The notes beneath the pieces are model-generated. The model ran no database searches. It was not told where the DNA came from and was given only the letters and a program-made list of their open reading frames with translations. Of a DNA stretch of 64,000 nucleotides, positions 25,192-33,039 are shown in pieces. The position numbers and the translations under genes are program-made. Each line of letters begins with the position of its first letter. The stretch's first letter is position 1. The DNA comes from an uncultured Clostridia bacterium (GTDB lineage: Bacteria > Bacillota > Clostridia > Oscillospirales > Ruminococcaceae): the NCBI GenBank assembly GCA_947089135.1, contig CAMUJF010000006.1, forward strand, positions 62,001 to 126,000. The letters run 5' to 3'.

Positions 25192-25213
25192 AAGCTAAAG
25201 AATACAGTATACT
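25185..25213 (+). promoter_or_regulatory. Promoter of the GH51-GH5 genes
   Basis: TTGTAA (25185-25190) and TATACT (25208-25213) with a 17-base spacer. The -35 box lies at positions 15-20 of the second 21-bp repeat, the same offset as on the minus-strand side. Confidence 0.75.
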
Positions 25214-25243
25214 TTAGGCAAAAGCTTTTACGGAGGTAATATT

Positions 25244-26734
25244 ATGAAAGCGAAAATCGTCATTGATAAGAATAAAACCGTAAGCAGGATAGACGACCGC
25301 CTTTACGGCTCGTTTATAGAGCATCTGGGCAGAGCGGTGTACGGAGGCATATATGAACCGTCCCATGAAACAGCTGACGATATGGGCTTCCGCGGAGACG
25401 TTATGGAAATGATAAAGGAGCTTAACGTTCCCATTATAAGGTATCCCGGAGGCAACTTTGTATCAGGCTACAACTGGGAGGACGGAACGGGCGACAGATC
25501 AAAGCGTCCTAAAAAAATGGAGCTTGCATGGCAGTCCGTGGAGACCAACGAAGTGGGCATTGACGAATTTCAGGAGTGGGCAAAGCGGGCGCACAGCGAC
25601 GTCATGATGGCGGTGAATTTGGGTACCCGCGGAGCGGACGAAGCAAGAAATCTTGTGGAATACTGCAACTGCGAAACGGATACATACTACGCGGAAATGC
25701 GCCGCGGAAACGGTTTTGAAAAACCCTTCGGGATAAAGACATGGTGCCTCGGAAACGAAATGGACGGCGACTGGCAGATATGTCACAAGACCGCATACGA
25801 GTACGGCAGAATTGCCTGCGAGACCGCCAAGCTTATGAAGTGGACAGACCCGTCGATCGAGCTTGTGGCCTGCGGAAGCGCGCATATAAATATGCCTACG
25901 TTCGGCGAATGGGAACGCACCGTCCTGCGGGAGTGCTATGACCATGTGGATTATATTTCCCTGCACAATTACTACGGAAATCCCAATAACGATACCGCCG
26001 CGTACCTTGCCTCGGCTGTGGATATGGATAGCTTTATCAAGCAGGTAGCCGCGATATGCGATGAGATAAAGGCGGAGAAAAATTCCGAAAAGACCGTTAA
26101 TCTGTCCTTTGACGAATGGAACATCTGGTTCCACAGCAATGAACAGGATAAGCAGATACCAAAGTGGCAGGCGGCTCCTCCGCTGCTGGAGGACGTTTAC
26201 AACCTTGAGGACGCGGTGGTTCTGGGAGACCTGCTCATCACCCTTATCAACAACAGCGACAGGGTAAAGATAGCCTGTCTTGCCCAGCTTGTGAACGTTA
26301 TCGCTCCCATAATGACTGAAACAGGCGGCAGGATATGGGCACAGACTATATTCTATCCGTTCATGCACACTTCGCGCCATGGCAGGGGTACCGCTCTTGA
26401 AGTGTCCTGCGGCTGCGGAACATACAGCGCGGGAGGCAAGAATGATATTCCGCTTATAGATACGGCGGCAGTCATTTCCGAGGACGGCTGCGAGCTTTCC
26501 GTATTTGCCGTGAACCGTTCCCTTGACGAATCCTGCGCACTTGATTTCAGTCTTTCGGGATACGAGGGATTCCGTCCCGTCATGCATACGGCTATGGAGG
26601 GAGACGACCTGAAAGCGGTAAATACTGCGGACGATCCGAAAAAAGTTGTTCCCGTTGAAAAGGAAATTTCCGACGGAATAATGCTTTCGCCTCACTCATG
26701 GAATATGATCGTTTTCAAAAAAACGGTGCAATAA
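25244..26734 (+). CDS. abfA: GH51 alpha-L-arabinofuranosidase
   Basis: A 496-residue family 51 enzyme that removes arabinofuranosyl side chains from arabinoxylan or arabinan fragments. The opening SRIDDRLYGSFIEHLGRAVY, the acid/base motif CLGNEMDGDW (about 168-177) and the nucleophile motif LSFDEWNIW (about 288-296) are all present; the C-terminal beta domain follows. There is no signal peptide, so it acts in the cytosol. GGAGGT precedes the ATG. It is the first gene behind the AraC-type control region, in line with regulation by a pentose or xylo/arabino-oligosaccharide. Confidence 0.96.
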   Translation: MKAKIVIDKNKTVSRIDDRLYGSFIEHLGRAVYGGIYEPSHETADDMGFRGDVMEMIKELNVPIIRYPGGNFVSGYNWEDGTGDRSKRPKKMELAWQSVETNEVGIDEFQEWAKRAHSDVMMAVNLGTRGADEARNLVEYCNCETDTYYAEMRRGNGFEKPFGIKTWCLGNEMDGDWQICHKTAYEYGRIACETAKLMKWTDPSIELVACGSAHINMPTFGEWERTVLRECYDHVDYISLHNYYGNPNNDTAAYLASAVDMDSFIKQVAAICDEIKAEKNSEKTVNLSFDEWNIWFHSNEQDKQIPKWQAAPPLLEDVYNLEDAVVLGDLLITLINNSDRVKIACLAQLVNVIAPIMTETGGRIWAQTIFYPFMHTSRHGRGTALEVSCGCGTYSAGGKNDIPLIDTAAVISEDGCELSVFAVNRSLDESCALDFSLSGYEGFRPVMHTAMEGDDLKAVNTADDPKKVVPVEKEISDGIMLSPHSWNMIVFKKTVQ

Positions 26735-26775
26735 AATTATGTAAAATTTCACATTTTTAAGAAAGGGTGTTTTGT

Positions 26776-27915
26776 ATGAAAAAAATCGTTTCATGTGTAT
26801 GCGCTGCGGCAATGGCTTTGTCGCTTTCAGCCTGCTCCAAAAAAGAAGCCGACACGCGTCCGCTGGGAGAAATGCGCGGTATTTCAGCCTCCGAGCTTAT
26901 TGCCGAAATGGGTACGGGCTGGAATCTTGGAAACACAATGGACTCCGAGGAGGGCGGCGAGACAGGCTGGGGGAATCCCGTCACTACCAAGGAAATGATA
27001 GACGAAGTCCACAGGGCGGGCTTTGATACTCTCAGAATACCCACGACATGGAAAAACAGCATAGGAGAAGCTCCCGACTACACCGTCGACGGAGAATGGC
27101 TGAAGCGCGTGGAAGATATAATCGGCTACGCTCTTGAAAACGATATGTACGTTATTCTGAATACTCACCATGAAACCGACTGGATAAAGCCTCAGTACGA
27201 GGGCCTGGATAATGTTAAGACGAAGTTTGCCGCTTTGTGGACACAGATAGCAGAATATTTTAAGGACTACGGCGATCACCTTATTTTTGAGGGTCTGAAC
27301 GAGCCTCGTATCATCGGCGGTGCAAACGAATGGAACGGCGGCACCGAGGAGGGCAGGGACTGCCTTAATCAGCTCAACGACGTCTTTGTCAAAACCGTCA
27401 GGGCTACTGGAGGCAACAATGAGACCCGCACTCTGCTCATCACCACGTTTGCCGCTCAGCCTGTCGCCTCAGGAGTAAACGCGCTGACTATCCCTGACGA
27501 CAAATACGTTGGAGTTTCGATACACGCCTATACGCCTTACCGCTTCACCTACGACTCCGTGGGCGAAAGCTGGAACACCGCCGTGTTTGACGATTCCTGC
27601 GCTTCGGAAATAGACGCGCTTTTCGCAAGCCTCAACGAAGCTTTTATCAGCAAGGGAATACCCGTTATAATCACCGAATACGGATGCGTATCAAAAATGA
27701 TCGACAAGACATGGTACATCAGCAATACCGAAGAGGCGGCAAAATGGGCAAAGCATTATGTGAGCGCTGCTGAAAAATACGGTATACCCTGCGTATGGTG
27801 GGACAACGGCTACCACAAATCGGGCAACGAGCTCTTTGGAATATTTAACCGAAGCGAGCTTACATGGTACGAGCCCGAGGTAGTAACGGCTATCATGGAA
27901 GCGATAAACAGCTAA
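26776..27915 (+). CDS. GH5 endoglucanase, lipoprotein
   Basis: A 379-residue clan GH-A cellulase. The signal ends in a lipobox (MALSLSACSKK), so the enzyme is anchored to the outer face of the membrane rather than released; no dockerin or carbohydrate-binding module is present. Signatures: GTGWNLGNTMDS, the acid/base segment FEGLNEPR, HAYTPYRFTYD, and the nucleophile segment VIITEYGCVS. GH5 subfamily 2/4-type activity on cellulose, xyloglucan or mannan is possible; the exact substrate cannot be told. I start at the ATG at 26776, which GAAAGGG precedes. It lies 41 bases behind abfA. Confidence 0.93.
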   Translation: MKKIVSCVCAAAMALSLSACSKKEADTRPLGEMRGISASELIAEMGTGWNLGNTMDSEEGGETGWGNPVTTKEMIDEVHRAGFDTLRIPTTWKNSIGEAPDYTVDGEWLKRVEDIIGYALENDMYVILNTHHETDWIKPQYEGLDNVKTKFAALWTQIAEYFKDYGDHLIFEGLNEPRIIGGANEWNGGTEEGRDCLNQLNDVFVKTVRATGGNNETRTLLITTFAAQPVASGVNALTIPDDKYVGVSIHAYTPYRFTYDSVGESWNTAVFDDSCASEIDALFASLNEAFISKGIPVIITEYGCVSKMIDKTWYISNTEEAAKWAKHYVSAAEKYGIPCVWWDNGYHKSGNELFGIFNRSELTWYEPEVVTAIMEAINS

Positions 27916-28003
27916 GCGAAGGTCTGCGCAGAAGACTGATATTATGGAAAACATCGGGCATAATACTTTCAGAGGAAATTTTTAAGTCGAAAGGAAGTTT
28001 TTT

Positions 28004-28684
28004 ATGCCGCTGATAGAACTCAGAAACATTTCAAAGCTTTACGGCGAGGGAGAGAGCCGCGTCTCCGCGCTTGACAACGTTTCGCTGACTGTGAACCGCG
28101 GGGAGTTCGTGGCGATCGCGGGAGCTTCCGGCTCCGGTAAATCCACGCTTATGAATCTGCTCGGCTGCCTGGACGTGCAGACAACGGGCGAGTATTTTCT
28201 CGACGGCACATCCGTAAGGGAATTAGGAGAAAAAAAGCTGTCCCGGATAAGGAACAGGGAAATAGGATTTATTTTTCAGAGCTTTAATCTGATACCCGCT
28301 CTTACCGCAAGGGAAAACGTCGAGCTTCCGCTGATGTACCGCGGGATGTCCAAAAGCGTAAGGAACGAACTTGCAGTGCACGCTTTGCAAAAGGTGTCGC
28401 TTGGAAGCCGCATGGATCATCTTCCGGGACGAATGTCGGGAGGTCAGCAGCAGCGCGTTGCCATAGCGCGTGCAATAGCCGCGGAACCTCCGGTCATTCT
28501 TGCCGACGAACCCACGGGAAACCTTGACAGCCGCTGCGGTAAAGAAGTTATGCGTATTTTGTACGATCTAAACGCCCAGGGAAAGACCGTAATAATCATT
28601 ACTCACGACGATGCGGTGGCTGCCCAGGCGGCAAGGACGATACGCATTTCCGACGGCAAAGTGGCTGCCGACGTGAGAAACTGA
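28004..28684 (+). CDS. ABC transporter ATP-binding protein, MacB/LolD type
   Basis: A 226-residue ATPase: Walker A GASGSGKST (about 40-48), signature MSGGQQQRVAIARA, Walker B VILADEPTGNLDS, and the switch His in IIITHDD. The GEGESRVSALDNVSL opening and the DEPTGNLD motif mark the MacB/LolD/FtsE group. Such ATPases normally sit next to an FtsX-like permease gene; none is found on either side, so this one is an orphan here. AAAGGA precedes the ATG. Confidence 0.92.
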   Translation: MPLIELRNISKLYGEGESRVSALDNVSLTVNRGEFVAIAGASGSGKSTLMNLLGCLDVQTTGEYFLDGTSVRELGEKKLSRIRNREIGFIFQSFNLIPALTARENVELPLMYRGMSKSVRNELAVHALQKVSLGSRMDHLPGRMSGGQQQRVAIARAIAAEPPVILADEPTGNLDSRCGKEVMRILYDLNAQGKTVIIITHDDAVAAQAARTIRISDGKVAADVRN

Positions 28685-28707
28685 GATGGATATTCCGTAC
28701 GCAGATA

Positions 28708-28750
28708 AGCCCCCTGTCCGGGAAGAGGATCGGGGGCTGTTTGTGTTGTT
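28708..28750 (+). terminator. Terminator behind the ABC ATPase gene
   Basis: AGCCCCC (28708-28714) pairs with GGGGGCT (28732-28738), followed by a GT-rich run with many T residues. Confidence 0.65.
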
Positions 28751-28811
28751 TGTTTTATTTGTTTTGTTTGACCGTTAATGGCATACGGCATACGCAGTAT
28801 CGGGAAAAGTC

Positions 28812-31160
28812 CTACCGTAATATTGATTTTTTCCTTTTCTTTTCCTCATACAGAACGTCGTCCGCCTTGGCGAGGATCTTTGAAAGCTCCACTTCCATGC
28901 CGCACTTGAATGCGTACACGCCTATACTCATGTGAACGACATAAGGCTTGTCGTGAGTCGCGTTAAAGCTGTCGGTAGAAGCGGCTATCCTCTCGCGCAC
29001 AATCGTTTCGACCTCCTCGCCGGTAGCGTTTTCGACCATGGCAAGGATCGAAAATTCATCTCCGCCGATACGTCCGATAACGTCGGAGCTTCGGAACGAA
29101 TCATGAAGTATCTTCGCCGCGTTTTTGATCGCAAAGTCGCCGTCCTCGTGTCCGAAGGTATCGTTGATAGTCTTAAGGCTGTCAAGGTCGGCAAAGATAA
29201 CAAGCGCTTCCCGACCCTCGTTCATCGGTGAGCAGATCATGCTGCTTGCCTGCGCAAAAAATCCGCGCCTGTTATACGCATTGGTAAGCACATCGATCTT
29301 TGACATTGCGTCAAGCTGAATGTTTTTCTCTTTGATCTGCATAAGAGTGCGTTCAAGCTCCTGCTGTATATTATCTTTGTCCTGAATAAGCCTGAGAATT
29401 TTCATTGCCGCGCAGAGCTGAGCCGACAGAGAACTGATATAGTAAAAATACTCGTATTCCAGTTCACAGAGGAAAAGCCCGTAGTGATCGGCGTTCAGGA
29501 AAATTGCCGAAAGCACCATGGTAAACCGTCTGTCCTGAGGGATATAGCTGTGATTGAACAGGTTTTTAATCGATATCTCCTGATCCTCGGGAGAAACTAC
29601 CTCCCATTTATCGCCGTTGTGGTAGGATTTGAGCAGTACTTTCGGAGGAGGAGCCCATTTCTCGTCTTTATAGAGAGTCATGGCTTCCGGGAAAATATAG
29701 ATATAGCTGCTGGCAACGTTAAGCCTCGTCAGCTTGTCGGTAACGGAGCCGTATCCCGAATCGTCATAGCTGTCGAAAAGCAGCATATCCTTTGTGATCG
29801 AGTTCGACTGCCACGTCAGGAACTCAATATCATCAACGCGCTTGTTGCTGTAGATCACTACCGCGCGCATAAGTATCTGGTACATTCCGATGGACATATC
29901 CTCAAGACGGCGCTTGTCGTCGTGGCTCTGAAGTCCCGCGGAAAACCGTCTGGACAGATAATTGATAACGGTGCAGAGTTTGTCCTGATCTATATATTTC
30001 ATTACCTTGGGATTGAGCAGATCCTCAAAAGCGGCGGGAATGTAGTCCGCAGCCTTTTTTGTAAGCGTTATACCGCCGTGATCGTCTGATTCAAGCAGGC
30101 GGAAAACGTTTTCAAGATAGCGGTCAAAGGCAGGCTTTACGTGTTCAAGAAACTCGTTTTCTTTGTGATTTCCGAAAAGATATTTTCCTATAGCCGTTAT
30201 CGTTTGGCTGTCGGAGCGGCACCAGCAATGGTTGAATACAAAAATATCGTCGCTTTCCGCGTCCGCACCGGTCGGGACAGAGTCTCCTCGGCAGCCACAG
30301 GATTTGCGCTTTACCATTGAGGAACGCACAAGGCGGCTGCTCAGCTTACCCGATCTGCGAAGCTCAAGGCATTCCGTGACTGCGTCATAGCCAAGCTCGG
30401 AAGCGTCGGCGCGCACGGTCGTAAGGGGCGGAACAAGATTCACAGCCACAGGAGAATCGTCAAAGCCCGTAATAAGAATATCCCTGCCGGCTTCAATACC
30501 GCGCTGTTCAAACACCTCGTAGGCTCCCTCCGCCATAGCGTCGTTGGCAAATACGATAGCTTCAAGGTCGGGGCAACGGTCAAGCAGCTCGCTTACCACA
30601 GCCTGACTGTACCGGGAGAATCTTCCGTAAACTATCCTGTTTTCGTCAACGGCTATGCCGTGCTTTTTCAGCGTGCCGGTATATGCTTCAAGCCTTTCGA
30701 TAGCGTCTCCGTTAGTTTTCGGACCGCTTACAAAGCCGATCCTTTTGCAGCCGTGATCGGTTATAAGGTGCTCGATGCAGTCGATAAGACCGCTTTTATT
30801 GTCAAAGCAAACGGAGGGGTATCCTTCTACCTCGCTGGCTATAGTAATTATCGGAATATCGCCCATTGCCCCGAGGAAAGCCTGCTTTTTTTCATAGGAC
30901 ATACCACTGCCTATAGTTCCGATAAGAATAAGAAGCACGTCGATATCTTCGGGAAAAGCGTATGAAAAAAGGGTATTGTACTGATATTCGTACTCTGTGC
31001 GCTTTTTATCCACATATACCGCGTCGATGTATCTTCCGGGAAAAATGATAAGGTTAGCGTCGATTTCCTTTGCGCCGACTATTGCGCCGCGGCAGACGGC
31101 GGAGGCAAAGTCGTCCTCAAGGTGACTTATCATCAGACCGATATTAAGCCTTTTTGCCAT
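28812..31160 (-). CDS. LacI-type sugar-sensor domain fused to a diguanylate cyclase (GGDEF)
   Basis: A 782-residue protein without signal peptide or membrane helix. Residues about 1-285 form a type 1 periplasmic-binding/LacI sensor domain (LNIGLMISHLEDDFASAVCRG, VFANDAMAEGAYEVFEQRG, ILITGFDDSPVA) with no DNA-binding domain in front. A conserved CGC follows the sensor (KSCGCRG), then about 300 residues of unassigned domain with a coiled coil (QDKDNIQQELERTLMQIKEK), and a complete GGDEF domain (IDVLTNAYNRRGF, FADLDSLKTINDTFGH, RIGGDEFSIL) with the inhibitory RSSD site five residues upstream. It would make c-di-GMP in response to a cytosolic sugar. The ATG at 31160 with GAGGGGG upstream is used. 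Confidence 0.92.
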   Translation of the reverse strand: MAKRLNIGLMISHLEDDFASAVCRGAIVGAKEIDANLIIFPGRYIDAVYVDKKRTEYEYQYNTLFSYAFPEDIDVLLILIGTIGSGMSYEKKQAFLGAMGDIPIITIASEVEGYPSVCFDNKSGLIDCIEHLITDHGCKRIGFVSGPKTNGDAIERLEAYTGTLKKHGIAVDENRIVYGRFSRYSQAVVSELLDRCPDLEAIVFANDAMAEGAYEVFEQRGIEAGRDILITGFDDSPVAVNLVPPLTTVRADASELGYDAVTECLELRRSGKLSSRLVRSSMVKRKSCGCRGDSVPTGADAESDDIFVFNHCWCRSDSQTITAIGKYLFGNHKENEFLEHVKPAFDRYLENVFRLLESDDHGGITLTKKAADYIPAAFEDLLNPKVMKYIDQDKLCTVINYLSRRFSAGLQSHDDKRRLEDMSIGMYQILMRAVVIYSNKRVDDIEFLTWQSNSITKDMLLFDSYDDSGYGSVTDKLTRLNVASSYIYIFPEAMTLYKDEKWAPPPKVLLKSYHNGDKWEVVSPEDQEISIKNLFNHSYIPQDRRFTMVLSAIFLNADHYGLFLCELEYEYFYYISSLSAQLCAAMKILRLIQDKDNIQQELERTLMQIKEKNIQLDAMSKIDVLTNAYNRRGFFAQASSMICSPMNEGREALVIFADLDSLKTINDTFGHEDGDFAIKNAAKILHDSFRSSDVIGRIGGDEFSILAMVENATGEEVETIVRERIAASTDSFNATHDKPYVVHMSIGVYAFKCGMEVELSKILAKADDVLYEEKKRKKSILR

Positions 31161-31596
31161 TGAAAACCCCCTCCTCATAAAGGGAAAGCAGCATAAGCAA
31201 GTATACTGTTATTGTATAATTTGTAACTATTTCACATATTTAAACATATTATATCATGAAAATTATTCAAGTTTTAGGCGTGAATATTAAAAATATTATT
31301 AAAATATTAAAAAGTAATCGTTTAAATAGAAGTTTTTGGAATTAATTATAATGCAAGCATACGTCCTGATCCCTTTTAGAGCCTGTTCAGTATCTTACGG
31401 CGGCTTTGTCGAGTTTTTCCTGCCAAGCTGTGATACAAGTCCGCTTATTGAAACAAGGTTCTTTATATGCATTTTTCTGCTGTATTGCCATAAATTGGTT
31501 TTTACAGAAAACATTAAAGTTTATTGAATTTCTGCCGATATATTTATTGAATAGTGATGCAGCAGCCGCAGAATAGTAACGTAAGGAGATGCTTTT
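31161..31596. other. Intergenic region with a short dispersed repeat
   Basis: No intact gene is supported in these 436 bases. The stretch ATCCCTTTTAGAGCCTGTTC (from 31369) continuing AGTAT is shared with 42729-42754 and, in part, with 44703-44725 and 57726-57743. A minus-strand frame ending exactly in this repeat (TGA at 31387-31389; ...WQEKLDKAAVRY) could be the tail of a degraded transposase, but it is too short to name. The region just upstream of 31160 is AT-rich and probably holds the promoter of the GGDEF gene. Confidence 0.5.
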
Positions 31597-32643
31597 ATGA
31601 ATATCACAAGCATGGACATGAACAAACTGTTTCACACTCTTACCGGAAAAGCTCCCGCCAAGCCGATAATGGACGTTATAAAAGACGCTCATGCAAAACA
31701 GGAATTTGTTCCGTTAAACGAAACCCCCGAAAGCGTCAGACGGGATACATTTACCAAAGCGCCCGCGGGCGAGATAATGCCCAGCGCTGACAGCGTAGAC
31801 AGGCTTATGGATTACGATACCGAGCTTGACATGAAAGTCCGCGCCGGTATGACAAAGGCGCAGCTTGCCACGCATTTCGGCAATATGGCTAAAAGACTTG
31901 ACGAGGCGTACTCCCGCGGCGAATTTAAAAAGGAAGAGTACGACGAGCTCAACGCAGGACTTATGGAAAGCTATGATAAATATATTTCCAAGTGCGAGTA
32001 CGTTGCCGCCGGCAGTCAGGTGCTTATAATCAGAGGTATCGAACGCAATAAAGCGCTCCGCGCGGGCAATACGGAGCAGTCCTCCGGCAGCAGAAGAAAA
32101 AGAAATATCGAAAATATACTTGACGGCATGAAAGAATACAGGGAGTCCTTACGCGCCAAAAACAGATCGAGCGACGCGATAACGGTGCTAAAAATGCTGG
32201 AGCAGCTCGAAAAGAGCAGCGGCGGGGACGGCTCTCACTGGAAAAAGCTTGCGGACGAGCTGAGACAGTCGATCAGAGATACGGCGGAGAAAGCCGCAAA
32301 AGCCGTTACCGAAAAAACTGATACGGAAGATATTGATATTGCCGATATACCGGACGCCGTTCTCGAACCGAAAACAGAATCGGCGGAAAAGCCCTCCGAA
32401 AGCGGCGCGAAAGAACCGTACACAGCCGATCCGGAAAAGATCAGACAGATAGGCGAAGAAATTTCCGAGCAGACAAACGCATTTGCCGCAAAATACTGTG
32501 TTACCGACAGAGAGCAGATGCGCGCTATGCTTGAAACTGTACGGCGGGGCGGCTCGGTTGCGGGAGGAAACGACAATACTTTCGGCGGAAACCGTGAACA
32601 GGACTGGTATGTTAAGGGATATGTACCTGTGGTTTATATGTAA
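31597..32643 (+). CDS. Hypothetical charged helical protein (348 aa)
   Basis: A soluble protein with no signal or membrane segment, rich in Lys, Glu and Ala and mostly helical. A probable coiled coil runs around residues 84-130 (AQLATHFGNMAKRLDEAYSR) and another around 240-265; a disordered acidic region (about 245-285, TDTEDIDIADIPDA) precedes a C-terminal part ending in WYVKGYVPVVYM. AAGGAG precedes the ATG. I do not recognise a family. Its stop codon abuts the left end of a MITE (element starts at 32643), so the native C-terminus may have been replaced by the insertion. Confidence 0.75.
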   Translation: MNITSMDMNKLFHTLTGKAPAKPIMDVIKDAHAKQEFVPLNETPESVRRDTFTKAPAGEIMPSADSVDRLMDYDTELDMKVRAGMTKAQLATHFGNMAKRLDEAYSRGEFKKEEYDELNAGLMESYDKYISKCEYVAAGSQVLIIRGIERNKALRAGNTEQSSGSRRKRNIENILDGMKEYRESLRAKNRSSDAITVLKMLEQLEKSSGGDGSHWKKLADELRQSIRDTAEKAAKAVTEKTDTEDIDIADIPDAVLEPKTESAEKPSESGAKEPYTADPEKIRQIGEEISEQTNAFAAKYCVTDREQMRAMLETVRRGGSVAGGNDNTFGGNREQDWYVKGYVPVVYM

Positions 32644-32882
32644 TACTAATCCCTCATTGAATTATGCACGATTTCTTGTTTATAATTCTAAGGCAATACC
32701 GCACAAAGATTGCGCGCGTATTGCGCAGTTAGATTTTTCGTTAGATTGCACTAAAATTTTGCGGGCATACTGGCGTATGTCAAAAAATTTTGGTACAATA
32801 TGACGGAAAATATGCAAGCAAGACGTGTGCAAAGCCGTCAGGCGTTTTTTGCGCGGTATTGCCCTAAATAAGGGATCGGTAT
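32643..32882. mobile_element. MITE of the ATAC-AATCCCT family, interrupted by a second MITE
   Basis: The left end ATACTAATCCCTCATTGAAT (from 32643) and the right end AAGGGATCGGTAT (32870-32882) are inverted copies of the ends of the complete element at 47570-47672. The sequence is interrupted at 32692-32863 by a different element flanked by CTAA on both sides. Between 32883 and 32961 I see nothing beyond AT-rich DNA. Confidence 0.75.
32692..32863. mobile_element. Inner MITE (172 bp) with GGCAATACCGC termini and CTAA target duplication
   Basis: GGCAATACCGC (32692-32702) and its exact reverse complement GCGGTATTGCC (32853-32863) form the termini; the inverted similarity extends to 16 bases with one mismatch (ACAAA/GCAAA). 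The tetranucleotide CTAA is present directly outside both ends (32688-32691 and 32864-32867), which is the expected target-site duplication. No coding capacity, so it must be moved in trans. Confidence 0.8.
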
Positions 32883-32961
32883 GAAAAATAAAATGTATAT
32901 GCGGCATTCGCTCTGTCGGGGCGGACGCCGTTTTTTCTGCGTAAAATTTTTTAAAAAACTA

Positions 32962-32990
32962 TTGACTTTTGAACAGTAGTGTGATATTAT
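32962..32990 (+). promoter_or_regulatory. Promoter of the HAAS-PadR pair
   Basis: TTGACT (32962-32967) and TATTAT (32985-32990) with a 17-base spacer, 49 bases before the start codon of the membrane protein gene. Confidence 0.8.
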
Positions 32991-33014
32991 AAGCTTACAG
33001 CAGCTACTGTTCAA
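32969..33014. promoter_or_regulatory. PadR operator (inverted repeat over the promoter)
   Basis: TTGAACAGTAG (32969-32979) and its exact reverse complement CTACTGTTCAA (33004-33014) lie in the promoter spacer and just downstream of the -10 box. The long, widely spaced dyad is of the kind bound by PadR-family repressors; control by the PadR protein encoded in this operon is inferred. Confidence 0.75.
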
Positions 33015-33039
33015 TAAACAATAGAGAGGAAATGATGTT

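Noticed and set aside
25499..26695. 398-codon open frame antisense to GH51
   Set aside because: The GH51 catalytic motifs are on the plus strand; this is a shadow caused by GC-skewed codon use.
31387..31692. 101-codon minus-strand frame ending ...WQEKLDKAAVRY
   Set aside because: It overlaps the start of the well-supported plus-strand gene and has no RBS; at most its last ~45 codons are a transposase tail, which I cannot name.
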